Shown here piece by piece: positions 6,094-11,488 of a stretch of 11,488 nucleotides of DNA; the stretch's first letter is position 1, and every line of letters starts with the position of its first letter. Position numbers and translations under genes: made by a program. The stretch is from Treponema sp. UBA1240. Its GTDB lineage: Bacteria > Spirochaetota > Spirochaetia > Treponematales > Treponemataceae. The stretch covers positions 7,920-19,407 of the forward strand of contig DBWK01000126.1 of assembly GCA_002308875.1 (NCBI GenBank). The letters run 5' to 3'. Under the pieces are notes generated by a model that searched no databases, had not been told where the DNA came from, and was given only the letters and a program-made list of their open reading frames with translations.

Positions 6094-7017
6094 TCAACTG
6101 ATTCCCAGATACTTTTTAATCTCTTCTATATAAATACTGCCGATTGTACTGAGATTAAAATTGGTTTTTGTAATATAGCCAATTTCCATTACCCTGTTTA
6201 TGTGGTCTGATTCTTCACGGAAAGGAACCGCAATGTAGTCGCTGCCGTTCAATTCTTCGCAGATTATACCGGAACAAAGTGTGTATCCGTTCAAACCGAT
6301 CATCAGATTGAGCATGGTAGCGCGGTCGTTTGCTTTTATCGTGCGATGATATTCGTCAGTGCTGAGGATTTCTTCCGCAAAAAAAGGAGAAGAACCCTCG
6401 CCCTGTTCAAAAGAAAGACATGGAAAATCTTCCAGTTCGGAAAAAGAGATAGACTTGTTTTTTGCAAGAGGATGTCCTTTCCAAATATAAACAAAAGCCT
6501 TGCAGTCTATTAGCTTGTGGAATTCCAAATCCTTTGTCTTTAAAAGATTCTGAATAATTTTACGGTTAAAGTCGCTCAAATACAGAATACCGATTTCGCT
6601 TTTAAGATTTGCTACGTCATCGATTACTTCGTTTGTTTTTGTTTCACGGATTGCAAATTCATATTCGTTGGTATTGAATTTTTTTACCATCTCTACAAAG
6701 CTTTTTACGGCAAACGAATAATGCTGTGCCGAAACACCGAATTTTTTGCGTAGTCCTTTTCCGTTGTCACTGTATTGTTCCATCAGATTCTGGTAGTTAA
6801 AATACAGCTGCCTGGCATGGGCAAGAAATTCAGTACCGTCGTTCGTGAGAGTAACACCACGTCCTGTACGATTGAAAATTGTAATACCAAGCTCGTCTTC
6901 AAGGTCGTGAATTGTACTTGTCAGCGACGGCTGCGACACAAAAAGTTTTTCTGCCGCCTTGTTGAATGAGCCTGTCTCTGCAATTCCTATTACGTACTTT
7001 AACTGTTGAAGTGTCAT
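6094..7017 (-). CDS. LysR-family transcriptional regulator
   Basis: This 307-residue regulator has an N-terminal winged helix-turn-helix (about 1-60). It shows the family signature FNKAAEKLFVSQPSLTSTI followed by DLEDELGITIFNRTGRGVTLT. A C-terminal periplasmic-binding-like effector domain spans about 90-300. The start overlaps the metI2 stop in an ATGA, so it is co-translated with the transporter of operon 2. LysR proteins of this type usually activate a target promoter when they bind a metabolite. Candidate sites are the T-N11-A dyads near -66 before metQ1 and metN1. None is seen at its own operon promoter, where four-site-type repressor operators lie instead. By position it resembles YtlI of B. 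subtilis or MetR/CysB-like regulators of sulfur amino-acid genes, but the effector cannot be read from sequence. Confidence 0.93.
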   Translation of the reverse strand: MTLQQLKYVIGIAETGSFNKAAEKLFVSQPSLTSTIHDLEDELGITIFNRTGRGVTLTNDGTEFLAHARQLYFNYQNLMEQYSDNGKGLRKKFGVSAQHYSFAVKSFVEMVKKFNTNEYEFAIRETKTNEVIDDVANLKSEIGILYLSDFNRKIIQNLLKTKDLEFHKLIDCKAFVYIWKGHPLAKNKSISFSELEDFPCLSFEQGEGSSPFFAEEILSTDEYHRTIKANDRATMLNLMIGLNGYTLCSGIICEELNGSDYIAVPFREESDHINRVMEIGYITKTNFNLSTIGSIYIEEIKKYLGIS

Positions 7018-7667
7018 TTTTCTTTTGCTGCCCTTGAGCCTATTGTCTGAATCAGCTGGACGAAAACAATCAAAATGATTACTGTGCTCGTCATAAGCGG
7101 TGTATTAAATCTCTGGTAGCCGTATGTGAGTGCAAGGTCACCTACGCCGCCACCACCTACAGCACCTGCCATTGCTGTCGCTCCAAGGAGTCCTACAGTA
7201 CCTGTTGTTATTCCTAGTATTATTCCGCCTTTTGATTCCGGCAGAACAAATTTGAATATTGTCTGGAATGTGGTTGCACCCATAGACTGTGCCGCCTCTA
7301 TAATTCCGTTGTCTACTTCGAGCAAAGCGTTTTCAATCAGGCGGGCAAGATAAGGCGCTATGTAAGTTGTAAGCGGAACAAGAGCCGCCGTTGAACCTAC
7401 GCGCGTCCCTACGATTGCTTTTGTAAGTGGCATTATATAGACAATCAGAATGATGAACGGCACACTGCGGATTATGTTTATCACAGTGCCGGTTATGTTG
7501 TATACAATCCTGTTAGATTTTATACCACCAGAGCGTGTCACAAAAAGGATGATTGCAAGCGGAAAAGCAATCAAAAGTCCGAACAGCAGAGCAAGTCCAA
7601 CCATATAAAAAGTCTGTCCTATCGAAAGATATATTTTTGATGCGCTGATTCCAAATATCATTTTCAT
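7014..7667 (-). CDS. metI: Methionine-type ABC transporter permease MetI2
   Basis: This 217-residue permease has about five membrane segments and the EAA coupling loop (EAAQSMGAT, 124-132). IIRSVPFIILI (65-75) and AMAGAVGGGGVG are characteristic of MetI. A longer frame from 7727 would add 20 residues overlapping metN2 and lacks a ribosome site. The ATG at 7667 is chosen because AAGGAAAG (7680-7673) precedes it by a good distance and the length matches E. coli MetI (about 217). A further ATG at 7661 is possible. It follows metN2 by 19 bases and overlaps lysR by four. It should pair with MetN2 and MetQ2 as a complete importer. Confidence 0.94.
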   Translation of the reverse strand: MKMIFGISASKIYLSIGQTFYMVGLALLFGLLIAFPLAIILFVTRSGGIKSNRIVYNITGTVINIIRSVPFIILIVYIMPLTKAIVGTRVGSTAALVPLTTYIAPYLARLIENALLEVDNGIIEAAQSMGATTFQTIFKFVLPESKGGIILGITTGTVGLLGATAMAGAVGGGGVGDLALTYGYQRFNTPLMTSTVIILIVFVQLIQTIGSRAAKEK

Positions 7668-7672
7668 GTTTT

Positions 7673-7680
7673 CTTTCCTT
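7673..7680 (-). promoter_or_regulatory. Ribosome binding site that sets the metI2 start
   Basis: AAGGAAAG on the minus strand, five bases before ATG 7667 and in the metN2-metI2 gap. It decides for the short form of MetI2 over the 237-residue form starting inside metN2. Confidence 0.65.
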
Positions 7681-7686
7681 AAAAAA

Positions 7687-8709
7687 TTAAATCTCAACTT
7701 CAAATTTAGGCACATTGTGCTTTTCAAAAAACCTTTCCGCCGTATTAAGCTGTTCGGCTGTTCCTGTTATCTGCACTGTCTGGAATCCTACGACAGATTC
7801 TTCCAGTTCGGTAACAGTTCCATATAAAATAGAAATATTTACCCCTGTTTCCTTTATCGCAAGCGACATAATCGGCTCGTCGGCATTTTTACCGTCAAAC
7901 CGCAGTCTTACGACTTTTTGCGGCGCATCATAACTGCGCAGATAAGATTTTACTCTTTCCGGCAACTGGTCGTTTATTACGGTACGGATAAACCCCTTTG
8001 TCGTTTCTTTTTGCGGATTACCGAACACATCTATAACAGAACCGCTCTCAACAAGCTGACCTTTTTCAAGAACCGCCACCTTGTTACAAACCTGCTGAAT
8101 CACATTCATTTGGTGCGTTATCATCAGAATCGTGATATCAAGCTCACGGTTGATTTTTTTAAGCAGCTGCAGGATAGAATCCGTTGTACGCGGGTCAAGC
8201 GCAGAGGTTGCTTCATCACAAAGCAGAATTTGCGGATTAAGCGCAAGAGCGCGTGCAATGCCCACCCGCTGTTTTTGTCCGCCGCTGAGCTGCTTCGGCA
8301 GTACAAAAGCTTTGTCTTCCAGCTCAACAAATTTTAAAAGTTCGTTTGCACGGGCGTTTATTTCCGTTTTAGGGCGATGATTCAACTGCAACGGAACAGC
8401 AATGTTCTGAAAAACTGTTTTGCTTTCCAAAAGATTAAAATGCTGAAAAATCATACCGATATTTTTGCGAAAGTTCCGCAAATCATGGCTCTGCAATTCC
8501 GACACATTCTTTCCGTTTACAACAACCGTTCCGCTGTCCGGTTTTTCGAGCGCATTTACCATACGGATCAGGGTTGATTTTCCTGCACCCGAAAAACCAA
8601 TTACTCCGAAAATGTCTCCCTTTTCAATTTTAAGGGAAACATTTTCGAGTGCGCAGACAGAACTCTTTTTGGTTGTAAATGTCTTTGTGATATTGTTGAA
8701 TTCTATCAT
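7687..8709 (-). CDS. metN: Methionine-type ABC transporter ATPase MetN2
   Basis: This 340-residue ATPase has Walker A GFSGAGKST at 38-46, the Q-loop Gln at 89, LSGGQ at 141-145, Walker B ILLCDE at 161-166 and the switch His at 199. The C-terminal segment (about 260-340), with alternating beta and alpha pattern, fits a NIL domain, so substrate feedback inhibition is likely here too. An AAAAAGG ribosome site precedes the ATG, and the start is 12 bases after the metQ2 stop. It forms a full MetNIQ importer with its immediate neighbours. It shares the nucleotide-binding core with MetN1, but the regulatory tails differ more, which may mean different ligands. Confidence 0.96.
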   Translation of the reverse strand: MIEFNNITKTFTTKKSSVCALENVSLKIEKGDIFGVIGFSGAGKSTLIRMVNALEKPDSGTVVVNGKNVSELQSHDLRNFRKNIGMIFQHFNLLESKTVFQNIAVPLQLNHRPKTEINARANELLKFVELEDKAFVLPKQLSGGQKQRVGIARALALNPQILLCDEATSALDPRTTDSILQLLKKINRELDITILMITHQMNVIQQVCNKVAVLEKGQLVESGSVIDVFGNPQKETTKGFIRTVINDQLPERVKSYLRSYDAPQKVVRLRFDGKNADEPIMSLAIKETGVNISILYGTVTELEESVVGFQTVQITGTAEQLNTAERFFEKHNVPKFEVEI

Positions 8710-8721
8710 GCGTTTTCCTTT

Positions 8722-9576
8722 TTAATTGAACTTGTAATCTTCAGGAATCCAGAAAAGTCCGTTCTCGTAATTCGTGCTTTCAAGATACTTTTTGAATTCG
8801 GCGGAATGATATGCGTTAACAATATCTTTTGCCCACTGAGTATCAACATTTTCTTCGCGTACAACAACCTGCAGCACAAGATGAGGAAGAACAGTTTCCT
8901 TTGCGATTGCAGTAGAAGCATCGATTCCGGCATTGTAGACGATTGAACCTGTGATTACTACAAAGTCAAAATCGTCCTGTACCTGCGGAATATTGAGGCT
9001 CTTCATTTCTGTAAACTGGATGTTGTAAGGATTCGCTTCGATATCCTCGCTTGTTACAGTAGAAAGGTTTACTCCGTCTTTAAGGGTAATCCAGCCGATT
9101 TTTTGGAGAAGTACATATGCACGGGCTGTGTTTGCAGGATCGTTCGGAACAGCAACTTTAGGCTTGTTGAGTCCCTTTATTGCGTCCGCCGAGTCATAAT
9201 AGGAAGAAAACATACTTGCCGGAACCGTAGGAATCGGTGTAATAGGAACAAGTTTTCCGTTATTGCCCTTATTGTAGTTTTCTGCATAAGCAGTATGCTG
9301 TTCAACGTTAAAATCTACATCACCGCCGTTTACCGCATCATCAGCAAGCGCGAGGTCTGAATAATCATAACCTTTTAGGGTATAGCCCTTTGCTTCAAGA
9401 ATCGGTTTTACTCCGCTTTCAAAAAGAACTGTGTAAGGTCCCTGTGAGCGGCTGTAAGTAAGCGTTTTCTTTTCGGAACCTGCTGTTGTACCTGATTTTC
9501 TGGAACATCCTGCGAATACCACCATAACAGAAGTGATAGCCATTGCAACTAAGATTGATTTTGTAACTCTTTTCAT
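8722..9576 (-). CDS. metQ: MetQ/NlpA-family substrate-binding lipoprotein (MetQ2)
   Basis: This 284-residue binding protein has a basic, hydrophobic signal ending VFAGC, with the lipidation cysteine at 24. Phe at -3 fits the loose spirochaetal lipobox, so it should be anchored in a membrane. The mature part keeps NlpA-family landmarks: GGDVDFNVEQH, KVAVPNDPANTARA and a WI-P-E-D tail. Many ligand-pocket segments differ from MetQ1 (for example SRSQGPY in place of VGSIYED), so the two importers may take different substrates. A strong AGGAGG (9589-9584) lies seven bases before ATG 9576. It is the first gene of operon 2 and is read from a divergent promoter shared with the M20 amidohydrolase. The leader is about 100 bases and carries only one short 5-bp hairpin (9604-9619). 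Confidence 0.95.
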   Translation of the reverse strand: MKRVTKSILVAMAITSVMVVFAGCSRKSGTTAGSEKKTLTYSRSQGPYTVLFESGVKPILEAKGYTLKGYDYSDLALADDAVNGGDVDFNVEQHTAYAENYNKGNNGKLVPITPIPTVPASMFSSYYDSADAIKGLNKPKVAVPNDPANTARAYVLLQKIGWITLKDGVNLSTVTSEDIEANPYNIQFTEMKSLNIPQVQDDFDFVVITGSIVYNAGIDASTAIAKETVLPHLVLQVVVREENVDTQWAKDIVNAYHSAEFKKYLESTNYENGLFWIPEDYKFN

Positions 9577-9647
9577 AATAATACCTCCTGATTAGAGTTA
9601 GCGGCATCCTGTAAGATGCATTTAAGATAATTGGTTTTGTTTATCTA

Positions 9648-9671
9648 TTACCTATTGACTTAGTGGGTAAT
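9648..9671. promoter_or_regulatory. Operator site C, candidate CymR-like repressor site
   Basis: It reads TTACCTA-N9-TGGGTAAT and is the most symmetric of the four sites. The dyad extends to CTATTACC (9645-9652) and GGTAATAG (9666-9673), a perfect 8-bp repeat with 13 bases between. It overlaps the -35 of the plus-strand promoter and lies just after the predicted start of the minus-strand promoter. Confidence 0.65.
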
Positions 9672-9683
9672 AGATGATATATT
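9655..9683 (+). promoter_or_regulatory. Promoter of the amidohydrolase-cymR operon
   Basis: TTGACT (9655-9660), 17 bases, TATATT (9678-9683): near-consensus sigma-70 spacing and hexamers. The predicted start is near 9690, giving a leader of about 63 bases that contains operator D. Confidence 0.75.
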
Positions 9684-9684
9684 G

Positions 9685-9713
9685 GTTATACTGTTATTAA
9701 CCTACTCTGTCAA
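9685..9713 (-). promoter_or_regulatory. Promoter of operon 2 (metQ2-metN2-metI2-lysR-hydrolase)
   Basis: On the minus strand a perfect TTGACA (9713-9708), 17 bases and TATAAC (9690-9685). The predicted start is near 9678. The -10 elements of the two divergent promoters are adjacent and almost touch (9678-9683 and 9685-9690), so RNA polymerase probably cannot occupy both at once. Confidence 0.75.
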
Positions 9714-9721
9714 TAGGTAAT
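9698..9721. promoter_or_regulatory. Operator site D, candidate CymR-like repressor site
   Basis: It reads TAACCTA-N9-TAGGTAAT, mirror partner of site C with centres 50 bp apart. It overlaps the -35 of the minus-strand promoter and lies about +9 to +32 of the plus-strand transcript. Confidence 0.62.
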
Positions 9722-9752
9722 ATTAAAAAATTTATTTTTCCAGGAGAATGGG

Positions 9753-10913
9753 ATGAACGTTTTGGACGAAGCCTTTGAAATAAAAGAATATATGGTGGAA
9801 CAAAGAAATTATTTTCACTCGCATCCGGAACTCGGCCTGCAGGAATTCAACACCTGCAACCGTATAGAAGAAGAACTTGCCAAAAGCGGAATAAACAGCA
9901 GGCGAGTTGCCGGAACAAACATCATTGCTGAAATTGACAGCGGTAAACCTGGCAAAACGCTTTTTATCAGGGCGGATATAGACGCTCTTCCTATTAAAGA
10001 AGAAAACAATGTTCCCTATAAGAGCCAAAATGAAGGAATTATGCACGCCTGCGGTCACGATGGACATGCAGCATATCTTTTGGGTACCGCAAAACTGATA
10101 AAAAAGCATACGGCAGATTTTAACGGCAAAGTGATTTTGTGTTTTCAGGCTGCGGAAGAAATCGGCAAAGGTGCACGCGATGTACTTGCAGCAGGTATCC
10201 TTGATGAAGTAGACAGGATATTCGGTATTCATTTTCAGGCCGGTCTTGATGTAGGGAAATACGGAATAAAAACCGGAGCTGACATGGCAAGTTGTGACCG
10301 CTTTAAGATACAGATTCACGGGAAAGCGGCTCACATCACCACTCCGCAAAACGGCGCGGATTCAGTTTTTGTCGGAGCACTTATAGCGACACAGCTTCAG
10401 ACTGTAGTGAGCCGCCTGGTATCACCAGTAGAAGGCGGTCTGATCGGTATAGGCAGTTTTCATTCCGGTACAACATATAACATCATTCCGGCAGAGGCTG
10501 TCCTTGAAGGAACAATCCGTGCGTTCAGTCCCGCTAACCGCAAAAAGCTTGCGGATGCCGTAAAAAAAATCACTATGGATGTGGCACAAACTTACGGAGC
10601 AACAGCAGACGTTGACATCGAAGACATCTGCGATCCGTGCACAAATCCTGCAGAAACGGCAGCAGAAGTTGTGGAATCGGCAAAAAAAATTGTTGGCGCG
10701 CAAAACGTACTGACAGCTATCGACAAAAGGTTCGGATCGGACAACTTTGCCGATTTTATGCGCAAGGCACCGGGAACTTATGTTCATGTAGGTTCTTCGG
10801 ACAGCGATGCTACAAGATTTCCCCACCATAACGGCCATTTTGACCTTGTACAGAACAGTCTGCCCTATGCAGCAGCCCTTGCTCTCCAGTATGTACTGGA
10901 TTATCTGAAATAA
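9753..10913 (+). CDS. M20-family amidohydrolase (N-acyl-amino-acid deacylase type)
   Basis: This 386-residue metal-dependent hydrolase belongs to the M20 aminoacylase / N-acetyldiaminopimelate deacetylase / IAA-amino-acid hydrolase group. Likely metal and catalytic residues are Cys100, His102 (in HACGHDGH, 98-105), Glu135-Glu136 (QAAEE), His160 (GIHFQAG) and a C-terminal histidine (His358/359, FPHHNGHF). The dimerisation-type insert (about 180-290) includes GKAAHITTPQNGADS. It should remove an acyl group from an N-acyl amino acid in the cytoplasm, as no signal is present. The ATG at 9748 is followed at once by TGA, so 9753, with AGGAG six bases upstream, is the start. Sharing a promoter region with a Met-type importer and a transcript with a CymR-like gene points to N-acyl or S-modified cysteine/methionine. 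B. subtilis YxeP/YtnL, also under CymR, are similar in setting. Confidence 0.93.
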   Translation: MNVLDEAFEIKEYMVEQRNYFHSHPELGLQEFNTCNRIEEELAKSGINSRRVAGTNIIAEIDSGKPGKTLFIRADIDALPIKEENNVPYKSQNEGIMHACGHDGHAAYLLGTAKLIKKHTADFNGKVILCFQAAEEIGKGARDVLAAGILDEVDRIFGIHFQAGLDVGKYGIKTGADMASCDRFKIQIHGKAAHITTPQNGADSVFVGALIATQLQTVVSRLVSPVEGGLIGIGSFHSGTTYNIIPAEAVLEGTIRAFSPANRKKLADAVKKITMDVAQTYGATADVDIEDICDPCTNPAETAAEVVESAKKIVGAQNVLTAIDKRFGSDNFADFMRKAPGTYVHVGSSDSDATRFPHHNGHFDLVQNSLPYAAALALQYVLDYLK

Positions 10914-10926
10914 TCAGGAGACACCA

Positions 10927-11352
10927 ATGCTTAAAATTTCTACCAGAGGACAATACGCCCTTTTAATTATGACCGAACTTGCCGGACAACCTGCCGACAA
11001 ATTTATTCCTCTCAAGCTGCTCTCACATAGGCACAACCTTTCCGTTAAATATCTGGAGCAGATACTGATACAACTCAGCAAGGCGGGACTGGTCACAGGA
11101 GTTCGCGGGAGCAATGGCGGCTACAAACTTATCAAAAAACCCGAAAAATACACAACAGGTGAAATTCTGCGTGCACTCGAGGGAGACCTTTCTCCGGCAT
11201 CAGCTACAAAAAACAATGTTTTTACAGATATTGGCAACAATGATTACTGGAAAGAATTTGAAAACGTGATAAACAATTACGTGGATTCCGTCACATTGGA
11301 CAAACTGATAGAAAAAAACAATAGCGATGTTGGCTGGATGTGTTACATTTAA
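10927..11352 (+). CDS. cymR: Rrf2-family regulator, CymR-like (cysteine-metabolism repressor type)
   Basis: This 141-residue Rrf2-family winged-helix regulator has the typical N terminus LKISTRGQYALLIM, the recognition helix region NLSVKYLEQILIQLSKAGLV (37-56), the wing VRGSNGGYKL and the LEGDLSP motif. It lacks the three clustered cysteines that hold an Fe-S cluster in IscR/NsrR/RsrR types; its only cysteine is in the last residues. The end, a DSVTLDKL segment then a short linker and MCYI, closely matches what I recall of B. subtilis CymR (DSTTLEDL, ending MFYI). CymR acts with CysK to sense cysteine and repress sulfur genes. Here it lies 13 bases after the amidohydrolase with its own AGGAG site, so it is probably autoregulated through sites C and D. 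Orthology is inferred, not proven. Confidence 0.85.
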   Translation: MLKISTRGQYALLIMTELAGQPADKFIPLKLLSHRHNLSVKYLEQILIQLSKAGLVTGVRGSNGGYKLIKKPEKYTTGEILRALEGDLSPASATKNNVFTDIGNNDYWKEFENVINNYVDSVTLDKLIEKNNSDVGWMCYI

Positions 11353-11405
11353 ACAATAATATTGCGACTAATAACAAACAAATTCAGACTCTGTTAAATT
11401 TATCT
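11353..11405. other. AT-rich spacer after cymR
   Basis: I see no GC-stem terminator and no operator dyad of the TTACC-N13-GGTAA kind here. If the gene tail at 11406 is real, this is a convergent intergenic gap. Confidence 0.4.
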
Positions 11406-11488
11406 TTAATCTTGCAAATACTGTAAAAGTTCAGAACTTACGATGGACAACCTTTTTCCTGTAAAAAAAGAGCCGTTGTGCGGAACAG
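11406..11488 (-). CDS. Possible C-terminal tail of a convergent gene (rest outside window)
   Basis: On the minus strand a frame is open from the window edge for 26 codons to TAA at 11408-11406, ending in SSELLQYLQD. The amphipathic helical end and the AT-rich non-coding look just past the stop are consistent with a real C terminus convergent with cymR. The stretch is short enough to be open by chance, and I do not recognise the family. A competing plus-strand ATG at 11443 opens only 15 codons and has no ribosome site. Confidence 0.3.
   Translation of the reverse strand, partial: VPHNGSFFTGKRLSIVSSELLQYLQD

Larger units (their letters stand above)
9577..9752. promoter_or_regulatory. Divergent regulatory region between metQ2 and the M20 amidohydrolase
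   Basis: This 176-base AT-rich gap holds two face-to-face promoters and two operator dyads in mirror arrangement about position 9684. A perfect 14-bp inverted repeat, TATTACCTATTGAC (9646-9659) and GTCAATAGGTAATA (9709-9722), supplies both the -35 core (TTGAC) of each promoter and half of each operator. I see no riboswitch or T-box in the leaders. Confidence 0.7.

Noticed and set aside
6077..6097. TTG start of the alpha/beta-hydrolase at 6097
   Set aside because: ATG 6076 has a strong GGGAGG site; the TTG would need translational coupling only.
7668..7727. Longer MetI2 start at 7727
   Set aside because: It overlaps metN2 by 41 bases, adds a non-conserved tail and has no ribosome site; ATG 7667 has one.
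9577..9640. SAM riboswitch, T-box or other structured leader upstream of metQ2
   Set aside because: Only a 5-bp hairpin (9604-9619) is visible. There is no conserved riboswitch core and no terminator/antiterminator pair.
9732..10349. Long minus-strand frame of 205 codons antisense to the M20 amidohydrolase
   Set aside because: It is a shadow of a well-supported gene with all metal-ligand motifs on the plus strand. The antisense product is cysteine- and phenylalanine-rich with no recognisable domain.
11443..11488. Plus-strand gene start (15 codons to window edge)
   Set aside because: It has no ribosome site and is too short to judge; the minus-strand tail over the same bases is slightly more convincing.
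1..11488. Insertion sequences, tRNAs, rRNAs, CRISPR arrays, phage genes, toxin-antitoxin pairs
   Set aside because: None seen: no transposase or integrase motifs, no tandem spaced repeats and no cloverleaf or rRNA-like stretches in the short gaps.

Overview
The window looks like a chromosomal stretch from a spirochaete, most likely a Treponema. It has moderate GC with AT-rich intergenic spaces, strong Shine-Dalgarno sites, a permissive lipobox and compact operons. The genus is an inference from overall protein flavour, since I could run no search. There are no mobile elements, RNA genes or CRISPR arrays. Twelve protein genes are clear, and a thirteenth is a doubtful gene tail at the right edge.

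The minus strand, read right to left, carries a gene cluster built round two complete methionine-type (MUT family) ABC importers. Operon 2 is metQ2 (9576-8722), metN2 (8709-7687), metI2 (7667-7014), a LysR regulator (7017-6094) and an alpha/beta-hydrolase (6076-5237). Operon 1 is metN1 (5121-4069), metI1 (4066-3386) and an L-2-hydroxyacid dehydrogenase of the LDH/HicDH type (3374-2418). It is followed by a separately promoted metQ1 (2277-1438), an intrinsic terminator (1383-1413) and a GlcD-type FAD D-2-hydroxyacid dehydrogenase (1370 to beyond the left edge). The plus strand carries an M20 amidohydrolase (9753-10913) and an Rrf2-family regulator that closely resembles CymR, the cysteine-metabolism repressor (10927-11352).

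The most notable content is regulatory. Four 24-bp dyads with the pattern T[TA][AG]CC[AT]A-N9-T[AG]GGT[AT]AT lie at 2320, 5140, 9648 and 9698, exactly on the promoters of metQ1, metN1 and the metQ2/amidohydrolase divergon. They are good candidates for the operator of the local CymR-like protein. The metQ1 and metN1 promoters are near-duplicates (about 80% identical over 72 bp, ungapped). Both carry an ATAG-N7-CTAT dyad of the LysR T-N11-A class centred near -66. No such dyad is seen at the divergon.

Together this predicts a cascade. The CymR-like repressor holds down the divergon, which drives both its own gene and the lysR gene, and it also blocks the metQ1 and metN1 promoters. The LysR protein then activates those two promoters. 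The logic resembles the CymR-YtlI-ytmI circuit of Bacillus subtilis, here rebuilt round two MetNIQ importers, an N-acyl-amino-acid hydrolase and a pair of dehydrogenases acting on the L- and D-isomers of 2-hydroxyacids. A plausible, unproven role is uptake and salvage of sulfur amino acids or their derivatives (methionine, cyst(e)ine, N-acyl forms, hydroxy- or keto-methionine).
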